NCBI RefSeq assembly: GCF_020164435.1
Contig: NZ_JAIUDQ010000001.1
Location: 62,001-126,000 of the forward strand
Origin: Phyllobacterium lublinensis
GTDB lineage: Bacteria > Pseudomonadota > Alphaproteobacteria > Rhizobiales > Rhizobiaceae
Reading direction: 5' to 3'
Length of the DNA stretch: 64,000 bases
Shown: positions 10,502 through 19,414 of the stretch, one piece after another
How positions within the stretch are numbered: the first letter of the stretch is position 1
Layout: every line of letters starts with the position of its first letter
The notes under the pieces: generated by a model
The model's input: the letters and a program-made list of their open reading frames with translations, nothing else
What the model was told of the DNA's origin: nothing
The model's database searches: none
Position numbers and translations under genes: made by a program

Positions 10502-11074
10502 TCATGCTGCCCGTTGCGCTCTCACGACAGGCTGTGGCCGGCGCATGGACTCGGCCAGGATACGCGCCTCTGGCCACGCACCAAACCCACTCTCAATATT
10601 GATATGGCCGGCATTCTTCATATCGACGAAGCCAGAGCCCCATATATCGGCCAAGGCCTGCGCCTTGTTGAACGACATGTAAGGGTCGTCGCGGCTGGCG
10701 GCAACGATTGACGGGAAGCCGAGATTGTAGCGTGGCAATGGCGCAAAGCTGCGAAATTTCGGATCCTGGACGGCCATGCGCTCCGCATCGGCAGGTGCCA
10801 CCAGAAGCGCACCCGCGACATGCGCCGCCGAAGGGCGACTGGCCAGGTGGGAAACGAGCACGCATCCCAGACTATGGGCAACCAGAATTGCGTCGGGTGT
10901 TTCGGCAAGCGCTGCCTCCAGCACGTGAAGCCATTGCGACAGAACCGGATTGTCCCAATCGTCTTGCTCAACAAGGCGCGCGTTCGGATCCTCCGCAAGC
11001 CACTGCCGCTGCCAGTGCCCTTTTTCCGAACCGCGATATCCCGGAATGATCAATGTCTTCATCAATGCCACCAT
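10502..11074 (-). CDS. RBBP9/YdeN-family serine hydrolase
   Basis: A compact alpha/beta-hydrolase of about 190 residues. The nucleophile elbow is AHSLG, the acidic residue is in SRDDPY, and the catalytic His is in NAGHIN, a complete triad in the order of the RBBP9/YdeN (DUF452-like esterase) family. No signal peptide. Two starts are possible: ATG at 11074, whose AAAGGA lies almost directly against it, or ATG at 11062 (MKTLIIPGYRGS), which matches family N-termini better. Substrate unknown. Confidence 0.85.
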   Translation of the reverse strand: MVALMKTLIIPGYRGSEKGHWQRQWLAEDPNARLVEQDDWDNPVLSQWLHVLEAALAETPDAILVAHSLGCVLVSHLASRPSAAHVAGALLVAPADAERMAVQDPKFRSFAPLPRYNLGFPSIVAASRDDPYMSFNKAQALADIWGSGFVDMKNAGHINIESGFGAWPEARILAESMRRPQPVVRAQRAA

Positions 11075-11224
11075 TTCCTTTCACACGACCCGGCCTGGGT
11101 GGGAAATTCGTCAATGTGGCCTCAAAATAGGTTGACGCTGCGCATCGATGAAGGAAAAGCGCACTAAACTCGAGGAAATATGGAAAATATTCCTGCGGGA
11201 ATGTTCAACTTCTTGAAATCGCGA

Positions 11225-12175
11225 TCAGTGCTCGCCGTCTTTCTTGTACCAGCGCAAAAGCAATTGCGTGCGTTCGAAATAGAGCACGACGAGCAGCGAC
11301 AGTGCAAAAGGGATAAGTAGATAAAAAAGACGGAAGATGATGAGCGCGGCCAGCACGTCCGCCTGGTCCATGTCTGGAAGACCGGTCAGAAATACCAGCT
11401 CCAGCACGCCGAGCCCGCCTGGGGCATGGGAGATCAAGGCGGCGGAAAATGAAACCAGGAAAATGCCGAGGATGACAAGGAAGCCAGGATTTCCTGCTAC
11501 GGGCAGGGTGAAGTAGATGATCGCTGCTGCGCCGATCAGTTCCAGCGGCCCGACGATCAATTGCTGCGCAACAACCGACAGGCGTGGATATTCAAGCGTG
11601 AAGCGGCGAATGCGCAGTGGCTTGAAGTGCAGCCAGCTTCCGAAAATATAGAGCAGCACGATCAGCAGCGATCCAAAACCGAGGATATAGCTCAGCGTAA
11701 TCGGTAGCTCGGAGTTGAACCGCTGAAGCAACTCAGGCTCGACGAGCAGCACGATTGCGCTCAGGGTCAGCACCCCGAGCAGGAACGTGAAAGAGCAGAA
11801 AGCAATCAGCAGTGCAATTTCAGGCGTCGCCATGCCTTGCGAGGAATAAGCACGATACCGCACGACGGCGCCGGACAGGACAGAAGCGCCGATATTATGT
11901 GACAGGGCATAGGTTGTGAACGAGCAGAGCGCGATGAAAAGCCAGGAGATTTTCCGCCGAAGATGCAGGAGGGCAATGCGGTCATATCCCGCCAGGGCAG
12001 CATAGGCCGCGAGCGTGGAGAGCCCGGCCAGGATCCAGCGATGCATCGGAATTGCATTCAGGCTGTGAATTACGTCGTCCAGCGAAATGCTCCGCAACTC
12101 CTTGTAGAGGAGCCATACGGAGATCCCGACGGCAGCCAGCCCGATGACCGGCCAAACGTAATCCTTCAACTTCAT
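11225..12175 (-). CDS. YbhN/UPF0104 membrane protein (lysylphosphatidylglycerol synthase transmembrane-region family)
   Basis: A 316-residue protein with about eight hydrophobic spans. It resembles the flippase half of MprF: conserved LSHNIGASVLSGAVVRYRAY and HAPGGLGVLELVFL (family: PGGLGv.E). The C-terminal aminoacyl-transfer domain of MprF is absent, so it is the short YbhN-type form, whose role in the inner membrane (possibly lipid handling) is unsettled. It lies 45 bases after ybaL on the same strand, so the two may be co-transcribed. Confidence 0.86.
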   Translation of the reverse strand: MKLKDYVWPVIGLAAVGISVWLLYKELRSISLDDVIHSLNAIPMHRWILAGLSTLAAYAALAGYDRIALLHLRRKISWLFIALCSFTTYALSHNIGASVLSGAVVRYRAYSSQGMATPEIALLIAFCSFTFLLGVLTLSAIVLLVEPELLQRFNSELPITLSYILGFGSLLIVLLYIFGSWLHFKPLRIRRFTLEYPRLSVVAQQLIVGPLELIGAAAIIYFTLPVAGNPGFLVILGIFLVSFSAALISHAPGGLGVLELVFLTGLPDMDQADVLAALIIFRLFYLLIPFALSLLVVLYFERTQLLLRWYKKDGEH

Positions 12176-12220
12176 GCCATTCCCTACGAGATCATGCCGA
12201 TCATCACAATTTTCTTGCCG

Positions 12221-13981
12221 TCATTCCGTCAATGGCCCCTCGGGCTTCGGTTCGTCAAGATCGAGTATGTGGGCGACGATCCCGCGCGCGATTTCCCGTT
12301 CTCCCATGATGACCGCATCAGCACCGAGATCCTGCAGGTGCTGGACTTCGGCATCGGAATGAGCCCGCGCCAGGATACTGATGACGGGGTTTGCGGCGCG
12401 CGCCTTGACGACGATCTGCCCGGCCTCGAAGGCGTTCGGAATGGCAAGGATCAGCTGGCGGGCTCCGGCCAGATTGGCGGCGGCTAGGATATCGCCATTG
12501 GCCGCATTGCCGACGATCGTCTCGATATTCTCGTCGCGGAGTTTCGCCACGGTCTTGTCCGCGTCCTCAATGACAAGGAAGGGCTTGCCAACTTCCTTCA
12601 AGGCATCGCCGACCAGACTGCCAACGCGGCCGTAACCAATCAGAACAGCATGATTGGTAAGGGTCGTGGGGCGGATTTCTTCAACATCCGGCTCATCCAC
12701 CGGCGCTGTTTCCGTGTCTGCGGTCGGCTCTGCGGCGGCGGGCAAGCGCTTCTCAAGCCGCGGTTTCAAATAGGTGACGCCTGCAAACACGAGCGGATTG
12801 AGTAGGATGGAAAGGATGGCGCCGCCGAGGATCAAATCGCGACCTTCCTCGGGCAGCATCCCCAACCCGACGCCGAGCTCGGCCAGAATGAAGGAGAATT
12901 CGCCGATCTGCGCCAGGCTTGCAGAAATGATGAGGGCGGTTCCCGTTGGATAACCGAAGGCAAGTACGATGAAGAAGGCCGCCAGCGACTTGCCGATGAT
13001 GATGATTGCGAGGGTCGCGAGTAGCGGCAGCGGATCGTTTACGATCGTCATCGGATCGAACAGCATGCCTACCGAAACAAAGAACAGCACCGCAAAAGCA
13101 TCACGCAACGGCAGCGACTCTTCAGCGGCCCTATGGCTGAGTTCCGACTCGCTCATGATCATTCCGGCAAAGAACGCACCTAGGGCAAGGGAAACGCCGA
13201 ACAGCTTTGCGGCGCCGAAGGCGACGCCCAGCGCAATCGCAAGGACGGCAAGGCGAAACAGTTCACGTGAACCTGTGTGGGCGATCGCGTGCAAGGTCCA
13301 TGGGATGACCCGGCGCCCAACGATGAGCATAACGGCTACGAAGGCCGCGACCTTGCCGAGCGTCAACGCTATGACGCCTCCAACGCCGAGATTGAAATAG
13401 GTGACGATAGGGTCACTGGCGGCGCGGATTGTACCCTCGGGAGCCTCGCCGCCATTCATGGCACCTGCAATGGCGGGTAACAGAACGAGCGCGAGGACCA
13501 TTGCCAGATCCTCGACGATGAGCCAACCGACCGCGATGCGCCCGCGTTCAGTCTCGATCAGCCTGCGTTCCTGCATTGCACGCAACAGGACGACGGTACT
13601 GGCAACCGAAAGAGCAAGACCAAACACCAGGCCTGCCTGCATGTTCCAGCCGAGCACCCAGGCCAGAGCCGCACCAAGCAGGGTTGCAGCGACGATTTGA
13701 ACAATGGCGCCCGGGATGGCGATGGCCCGGACCGACAGGAGGTCTTTCAGGGAGAAGTGCAGGCCGACGCCAAACATCAGCAGGATGACGCCGATTTCGG
13801 CCAGTTCAGCGGCAAGTTCCTGGTCGGCAACAAATCCGGGTGTATGGGAGCCGGCAAGAACGCCGGCGACGAGATATCCGACAAGGGGAGGAATACGCAG
13901 ACGATTTGCAATCGCACCGAAGATGAAGGCCAGAACGAGACCTATGACGATTGTCGCAATCAGCGGCGTTTCATGAGGCAT
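12221..13981 (-). CDS. ybaL: YbaL/KefB-type cation:proton antiporter with RCK domain
   Basis: A 586-residue protein. Residues 1 to about 390 form a 12-span CPA2 Na+/K+:H+ exchanger domain (for example GVGLHFSLKDLLSVR and SVGMLFDPM). A charged linker of about 45 residues follows, then a TrkA-N/RCK nucleotide-binding domain that starts HAVLIGYGRVGSLVGDALKE. It is expected to expel K+ or Na+ in exchange for protons under nucleotide control. The start ATG gives the family N-terminus MPHETPLIATIVIGLVLAF. It is separated from secDF by a region with two hairpins. Confidence 0.92.
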   Translation of the reverse strand: MPHETPLIATIVIGLVLAFIFGAIANRLRIPPLVGYLVAGVLAGSHTPGFVADQELAAELAEIGVILLMFGVGLHFSLKDLLSVRAIAIPGAIVQIVAATLLGAALAWVLGWNMQAGLVFGLALSVASTVVLLRAMQERRLIETERGRIAVGWLIVEDLAMVLALVLLPAIAGAMNGGEAPEGTIRAASDPIVTYFNLGVGGVIALTLGKVAAFVAVMLIVGRRVIPWTLHAIAHTGSRELFRLAVLAIALGVAFGAAKLFGVSLALGAFFAGMIMSESELSHRAAEESLPLRDAFAVLFFVSVGMLFDPMTIVNDPLPLLATLAIIIIGKSLAAFFIVLAFGYPTGTALIISASLAQIGEFSFILAELGVGLGMLPEEGRDLILGGAILSILLNPLVFAGVTYLKPRLEKRLPAAAEPTADTETAPVDEPDVEEIRPTTLTNHAVLIGYGRVGSLVGDALKEVGKPFLVIEDADKTVAKLRDENIETIVGNAANGDILAAANLAGARQLILAIPNAFEAGQIVVKARAANPVISILARAHSDAEVQHLQDLGADAVIMGEREIARGIVAHILDLDEPKPEGPLTE

Positions 13982-14094
13982 ATGTCGGCGTCTCCCCCTT
14001 GAGAATGTTGGATGAAAAAATTGGCGGACCTGCGAACAGGTGTCTGTCGCAGCAGTATTGCCTACCGAGGATGGCTTGCAAACCGCTTATCTCG

Positions 14095-14156
14095 ATTTGC
14101 GGCGCAAGAAAGGAGATTTTTTCCCTGCGCCGCAAATAGTTAGCGTTAGACGCTAA
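14095..14156 (-). terminator. Paired hairpins downstream of secDF
   Basis: Reading leftward from secDF, first a small stem TTAGCGT (14140-14146)/ACGCTAA (14150-14156), then a 12-base perfect inverted repeat ATTTGCGGCGCA (14095-14106)/TGCGCCGCAAAT (14126-14137). No T tract follows the large stem. They probably stabilise or terminate the secDF transcript. Confidence 0.5.
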
Positions 14157-14168
14157 TGATTATTGCCA

Positions 14169-16706
14169 TCAGCTTTGTGCGAGTGGCTTCTCGCCGGAGC
14201 TGCCGATGCGATGAGCGTGGTTCTTTTCCCACCAGGTTCCCAGCAGCAGGAGAATCGGCGCCGCGATGAAGAGCGAGGAACTTGTGGCAATGATCACGCC
14301 AAAGAGCATGGGCAGAGCAAAGTTCTCGACGGCCTTGCCACCCCAAATCGCCATTGGCAGCATGGCCAGGAAGACGGTCAGCGAGGTGTAGATACAGCGT
14401 GCCAAGGTCTGATTGATACTGAGGTCAATGATCTGGCGCAGCGGCATCTTCTTGTGAATGCGCAAGTTCTCACGCATGCGATCATAGACGACCACCTTAT
14501 CGTTGACTGAGTAGCCAATGATCGTCAGCAGCGCGGCAATCGCGGTGAGATTGAAATCGAGGCCCATCAGCGCAAAGAAGCCAACCGTCTTGGTCGTATC
14601 CAATATCAGCGTGGCAATCGCGCCGAGTGCGAAGTGCCATTCGAACCGCCACCAGATGTATAGCAGCATGGCCAGGCTGGCGAGTATGACGGCCAGGATA
14701 CCTGAGCGCGCCAATTCTCCACTTACCTTCGGTCCGACCACTTCCGAACTTTCGATCTTCACGCCGGGATCAAGCTGCTCGACGGCCGCCTTGACCTTGG
14801 TGACAGCGTCGGTCTGAGCGGTTTCGCCACCTTCCTGACGCTGGACGCGGATAAGCACGCGGTTGTCGCCGCCTGCTTGTTGCAGGGCGACTTCGCCAAG
14901 GCCGAGGCCTTCCAATGTCGAACGCATGGTCGCGAGATCGGCCGGTTTCGACGTGGTGACGTCGACCTGGATACCGCCCTTGAAGTCGATACCGTAGTTG
15001 AGACCCGGATGGATGAAGAGGACCACCGAGGCAATCGACAGGAAGATCGAAACGCCGATACCGAAGAAGCGGGCGTTCATGAACGAAATGTTGGTGTTTT
15101 CGGGGACGAGCTTGAAAAGATGCTCGATGTGGATGGTCTTCATCTTCCGCCGGCGAACGATGGCCATCATGATGATGCGCACGACCGTAACGGCGGTGAA
15201 CATCGAGACGAGCGCACCGATGATCATGGTGATGGCAAAGCCACGTACGGGGCCCGTGCCGAACAGGAAGAGGAGAAACGTCGCGATCAGGTGGGTGGCG
15301 TTGGCGTCGACGATGGTCGAATAGGCAAGCCTGAAGCCCCGGTCGACCGCAGCCATGGCACCGATACCCTTGCGGGCTTCTTCACGGATACGCTCGTTGA
15401 TGAGGATGTTGGCGTCGACTGCGAAGCCGATACCAAGGATGATCGCGGCGATGCCGGGCAGCGTCAGCGTCGCGCCGAGCAAGCTGAGTATCCCGAAGGT
15501 CAACACCACGTTGAGCGCGAGGGCAAGGTTCGCGATGAGACCCCAACCGCTGTAGAGAATGAAGATAAAGCCGACGACCAGCGCAAAGCCGATAAAGCCC
15601 GTCAACAGACCCATCTTGATGACGTCGCCACCAAGATCCGGCCCGACCGTACGCTCCTCGATGACGGTAAGCGGGGCGGGCAGGGCACCGGCGCGCAACA
15701 ATGCTGCGGTCGTAACGGTATCCTGCACCGTGAAGTTGCCGGTGATCTGGCCGGAGCCGCCTGTGATCGGTACCTGGATGACGGGGGCCGTCAGGACCTT
15801 GCCGTCGAGGACGATAGCGAAGGGGCGTCCAACGTTCTGGCTGGTGATGTCAGCAAACTGACGCGCGCCGACATTGTCGAAACGGAACGTAATGATCGGC
15901 TGATTGGTTTGCTGGTCGAAGGCCGCGCGGGCATCAGTGAGGCGCTCGCCGCTGATCGCCACCCGATCTTCTACGGGATAGGTTACGCCCACGTCCTTGA
16001 CGTCAGGAAGGATCGATACACCTGGCTGCGGGGTGGCACCGTCATTGCGGTCTGCGACCATATGGAAGGTCATCTTTGCCGTACTGCCGAGCAGGGCACG
16101 AAGCTGGCTCGGATCCTGCAGGCCAGGAAGCTGGACAACGATGCGGTCCGATCCGACCCGCTGAATGGAGGGCTCGGCGACGCCCACCTGGTCTACGCGG
16201 CGGCGGACAATTTCAAGGCTCTGCTGCAAGGCGTTGTCGAGCTTGTCCTTCATGCCGGCTTCGGTAAGTGTCAGCCGGATCTGATTGTCGGTGGTCGTGA
16301 TATCGATATCGCTGACCGGCGCGGCAAAGCCGACCTGCGCCACCTGGGTCGTCAACTCGCGCAGCGCATTGACTGCGGCATCGCGTTGCGACGGATCGGC
16401 AAGGGTAATGACCACGCTGTCACCGGCGACACGCACCGATTGCGGCTGGATTTTTGCCGTCCGCAAGTGGCCGCGCGCATCGTCGAGCATTGCGCGCACG
16501 CGGTCTTTCTTAAGGGCCGCTGCATCGACTTCAAGAACGAGATAGGAACCGCCGCGAAGATCGAGGCCCAGTGCAACCTGTTTCTTGGGGAACCAGCTCG
16601 GCATGGCATCAAGCTGTGCCTTGGTGAAGGCATTCGGGAGTGCGAGGAAGATGCCCGCAAGAATGATAAAAATATAGGTCCAGAGAACCCATCTCGAAGT
16701 GCGCAT
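14169..16706 (-). CDS. secDF: Protein translocase subunit SecDF (fused)
   Basis: An 845-residue fusion of SecD (about 1-520) and SecF (about 540-845). SecD blocks include GLDLRGGSYLVLEVD and DANILINERIREE; SecF blocks include NYGIDFKGG and YSVNDKVVVYDRMREN. SecDF sits in the inner membrane and uses the proton gradient to pull exported proteins through SecYEG. The start ATG is followed directly by a hydrophobic first span. The usual neighbour yajC is not seen upstream within the window. Confidence 0.96.
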   Translation of the reverse strand: MRTSRWVLWTYIFIILAGIFLALPNAFTKAQLDAMPSWFPKKQVALGLDLRGGSYLVLEVDAAALKKDRVRAMLDDARGHLRTAKIQPQSVRVAGDSVVITLADPSQRDAAVNALRELTTQVAQVGFAAPVSDIDITTTDNQIRLTLTEAGMKDKLDNALQQSLEIVRRRVDQVGVAEPSIQRVGSDRIVVQLPGLQDPSQLRALLGSTAKMTFHMVADRNDGATPQPGVSILPDVKDVGVTYPVEDRVAISGERLTDARAAFDQQTNQPIITFRFDNVGARQFADITSQNVGRPFAIVLDGKVLTAPVIQVPITGGSGQITGNFTVQDTVTTAALLRAGALPAPLTVIEERTVGPDLGGDVIKMGLLTGFIGFALVVGFIFILYSGWGLIANLALALNVVLTFGILSLLGATLTLPGIAAIILGIGFAVDANILINERIREEARKGIGAMAAVDRGFRLAYSTIVDANATHLIATFLLFLFGTGPVRGFAITMIIGALVSMFTAVTVVRIIMMAIVRRRKMKTIHIEHLFKLVPENTNISFMNARFFGIGVSIFLSIASVVLFIHPGLNYGIDFKGGIQVDVTTSKPADLATMRSTLEGLGLGEVALQQAGGDNRVLIRVQRQEGGETAQTDAVTKVKAAVEQLDPGVKIESSEVVGPKVSGELARSGILAVILASLAMLLYIWWRFEWHFALGAIATLILDTTKTVGFFALMGLDFNLTAIAALLTIIGYSVNDKVVVYDRMRENLRIHKKMPLRQIIDLSINQTLARCIYTSLTVFLAMLPMAIWGGKAVENFALPMLFGVIIATSSSLFIAAPILLLLGTWWEKNHAHRIGSSGEKPLAQS

Positions 16707-16804
16707 ATCTAATGTTCCGTATAAGTGCGGGCGCTGCCGAGAACTAGTGAACGCTCATGCTTGGCCGCCGCCAGATTGTCTTGTCGTGTCCCAAGAGGGA
16801 ACGG

Positions 16805-17239
16805 TTATGTCAGGCTGCGAGTTAAGGGCGGAGCGCGAGCACTGAAAATAGTATCGTGTGTAAACACGATGGACGAACCGTTGTGAACCGGGATTGTACT
16901 CCTCTGATCCACAATGACCAGCGGTGGTTTTGCCGGCGGCAACGCACAATCGGCGCCGCTATCGGCACGCAGGCCGCTTTTGATTTTCAAGTGCAGCGCT
17001 TCAAGCGCAGCAACACGCAGCGGCCGTTGTACCGGGGTCGACTGATTGTCGGCCTCGTGAGCCAGCCGGACATCATCATTTTTCTGCGAACCGACTTCGC
17101 TCGCGGCAAGATTTACTTCGGGGCTCTTTGCGTAGGCTGTGCCCAACGCGGCGCCAATGCTGGAGACAAGCCAGAAAATAGAAATCAGCAGCGGAGCGAC
17201 GCTACGCTTTCCTGTTCTGCTATTTCCATTATGGCCCAT
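16805..17239 (-). CDS. Possible small secreted hypothetical protein (144 aa)
   Basis: An open frame upstream of secDF on the same strand. From the ATG at 17239 (or a TTG at 17251) it encodes a basic start, a hydrophobic stretch (LLISIFWLVSSIGAALGTAYA) that would serve as a signal peptide or anchor, then a low-complexity polar tail with no recognised domain. The signal-like N-terminus and a GGATGTAGGT site argue for a real gene; lack of any recognised homology argues for caution. The 16707-16804 and 17240-17427 stretches beside it hold no other supported gene. Confidence 0.4.
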   Translation of the reverse strand: MGHNGNSRTGKRSVAPLLISIFWLVSSIGAALGTAYAKSPEVNLAASEVGSQKNDDVRLAHEADNQSTPVQRPLRVAALEALHLKIKSGLRADSGADCALPPAKPPLVIVDQRSTIPVHNGSSIVFTHDTIFSARAPPLTRSLT

Positions 17240-17427
17240 ACCTACATCCAATAAACTATTATCGCGGCGCAGCGCACCTCGTTGCGACTCTATGTATGAA
17301 CTCTGACTGGCTGAGTCATCTAAAATCGTCGTCCGAGGCAGTCACTGACTGTAAAATGTGTCGTTTTGCAGGAAACGGGTGGATCGAAACCGCCACCCTG
17401 GCACTCTTGTGCATCAAAGGAGAAGTC

Positions 17428-18129
17428 ATGATGAATAGAGCGACGGCCATGCCGTGGAACGCGATTGAAGCGGAGCTGGACGCATTTGGCTGTGCGGTCT
17501 TGAAAGGTGTTCTCTCCAGTGGGGATTGCCGGCAGCTTGCGGCGACCTATGCTGAAGACGATCAGTTTCGCAAACGTATCGTCATGGCACGGCACGGTTT
17601 CGGACGTGGTGAATACAAGTATTTCGCCTATCCGCTACCGGAACTGGTGAAGGATTTGCGCCATTCGCTCTATGCTCCGCTTGCAGCCATCGCCAATCGC
17701 TGGAACGAGCAGATGGGCATCGATGTCCGCTATCCCGGCCAGCACGAGGCCTTTGTCGAACGGTGCCGCGCTGCGGGACAGGACCGACCGACTCCGCTGC
17801 TGCTTGAGTATTCCGAGGGCGACTATAATTGCCTGCATCAGGACATTTACGGCGCGCACGTTTTCCCGCTGCAAGTGGCGTTTCTCTTGTCGAGGCCAGG
17901 AGAGGATTTCACCGGCGGCGAGTTCGTCTTGACGGAACAGCGTCCGCGCATGCAGTCACGCGTCGAGATCGTACCGCTGCAACAGGGGGACGCAGTCATA
18001 TTCCCCGTGAGCCATCGTCCGGTGAGAGGGACACGCGGCTATTATCGTGTCAACATGCGTCATGGCGTCAGCCGGCTGCGTAGCGGCAAGCGGCACACGC
18101 TCGGCATTATCTTCCATGATTCGAAGTAG
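17428..18129 (+). CDS. 2-oxoglutarate/Fe(II)-dependent oxygenase
   Basis: A 233-residue protein with the complete double-stranded beta-helix metal site: H137-x-D139 in CLHQDIYG, and distal H212 with the 2-oxoglutarate-binding R222 in the segment HGVSRLRSGKRHTLG. It belongs to the prolyl-4-hydroxylase-like superfamily; substrate unknown. The ATG at 17428 is chosen because AAAGGAGAAGTC lies just before it; the frame stays open further upstream without support. It precedes puuD by 55 bases on the same strand and may be co-transcribed. Confidence 0.85.
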   Translation: MMNRATAMPWNAIEAELDAFGCAVLKGVLSSGDCRQLAATYAEDDQFRKRIVMARHGFGRGEYKYFAYPLPELVKDLRHSLYAPLAAIANRWNEQMGIDVRYPGQHEAFVERCRAAGQDRPTPLLLEYSEGDYNCLHQDIYGAHVFPLQVAFLLSRPGEDFTGGEFVLTEQRPRMQSRVEIVPLQQGDAVIFPVSHRPVRGTRGYYRVNMRHGVSRLRSGKRHTLGIIFHDSK

Positions 18130-18184
18130 TTGCATCGCCCCGCGAACGACCGCATTGTAGCGCGGAAACCTCGGTGGGGCCTCG

Positions 18185-19414
18185 ATGGATTATCTGATTT
18201 TCTGGGAATGGCTGAGTTTCGCGGCGCGATGGCTGCATGTGATTACGGCTATCGCCTGGATTGGATCATCGTTTTATTTTATTGCCCTCGACCTGGGCCT
18301 GCGCCGACACCCCAAACTTGCGCCGGGTGTGAACGGTGAGGAATGGCAGGTTCACGGCGGTGGGTTCTATCATATCCAGAAATACATGGTCGCTCCCGCG
18401 CACATGCCGGAACACCTGATCTGGTTCAAGTGGGAGTCCTATTTCACCTGGTTATCGGGCTTCGTGCTGCTGTGCATCGTTTATTACGCGGGCGCGGACC
18501 TCTACCTGATCGACCGCGATGTGCTTGATGTCTCAACACCCGTTGCAATTCTGATCTCACTTGCATCGCTTTCAGTCGGGTGGCTCATATACGACGCCTT
18601 GTGCAGATCGCCACTTGCAGCCCACGATACGGCGCTGATGGTGATCCTCTATGGCGTCATCGTCTTTATGGCGTGGGGATATACGCACCTGTTTACGGGC
18701 CGGGCGGCGTTCCTGCATCTGGGTGCGTTCACAGCGACGATCATGTCGGCGAACGTCTTTCTCCTCATCATCCCCAATCAGAAGAAGGTGGTTGCCGATC
18801 TGATCGCAGGGAAAAACCCTGATCCCAAGCTTGGCAAACAGGCGAAGCAGCGCTCGACACACAACAACTATCTGACACTGCCGGTTATCTTCCTGATGTT
18901 GTCGAACCATTATCCGCTTGCAACGTCCACGCAGTTCAACTGGGTGATTGCCGCGCTGATCTTCATTATGGGCGTGCTCATGCGCCACTATTTCAATTCG
19001 AGGCATGCTAATGCCGGCAATCCACATTGGACCTGGCTGGCCAGCACCATCCTGTTCATCGTCATCATCTGGCTATCAACTGTCCCCAAGGCGTTGACAG
19101 GAGGGGACCAAAAGGTTTCGCGCGGGGCTGAGCCGTTCATGAATGCCGCGAATTTCCCGCAAGTCCGCGATACGGTGATGGGCCGCTGCTCTATGTGCCA
19201 CTCGGCGGAACCCTCGTGGGAAGGCATCATGATGCCACCAAAGGGCGTCCGCCTCGATACGGATGAATTGATCGCAACCCACGCCAGCGAGATTTACCTG
19301 CAGGCCGGTGCCAGTCACGCCATGCCTCCAGGCAACCTGACGCGCATCACCGATGAGGAACGCGCGCTGCTTGTCTCGTGGTATCGGGGTGCTCGGACTG
19401 AGAGAGTGCCATGA
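18185..19414 (+). CDS. puuD: Urate hydroxylase PuuD (membrane-bound, cytochrome c fused)
   Basis: A 409-residue protein: about eight membrane spans in the N-terminal 300 residues (start WEWLSFAARWLHVITAIAWIG), then a periplasmic cytochrome c domain with heme motif C335-S-M-C338-H339. This is the PuuD architecture, which oxidises urate to 5-hydroxyisourate and passes electrons to the respiratory chain instead of making H2O2. Its stop overlaps the start of guaD by 4 bases, placing both in one purine-degradation operon. Confidence 0.93.
   Translation: MDYLIFWEWLSFAARWLHVITAIAWIGSSFYFIALDLGLRRHPKLAPGVNGEEWQVHGGGFYHIQKYMVAPAHMPEHLIWFKWESYFTWLSGFVLLCIVYYAGADLYLIDRDVLDVSTPVAILISLASLSVGWLIYDALCRSPLAAHDTALMVILYGVIVFMAWGYTHLFTGRAAFLHLGAFTATIMSANVFLLIIPNQKKVVADLIAGKNPDPKLGKQAKQRSTHNNYLTLPVIFLMLSNHYPLATSTQFNWVIAALIFIMGVLMRHYFNSRHANAGNPHWTWLASTILFIVIIWLSTVPKALTGGDQKVSRGAEPFMNAANFPQVRDTVMGRCSMCHSAEPSWEGIMMPPKGVRLDTDELIATHASEIYLQAGASHAMPPGNLTRITDEERALLVSWYRGARTERVP

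Noticed and set aside
14877..16712. 611-residue open frame opposite secDF
   Set aside because: It is the antisense of secDF; the protein is Asp/Gly/His-rich with no domain, and secDF is certain.
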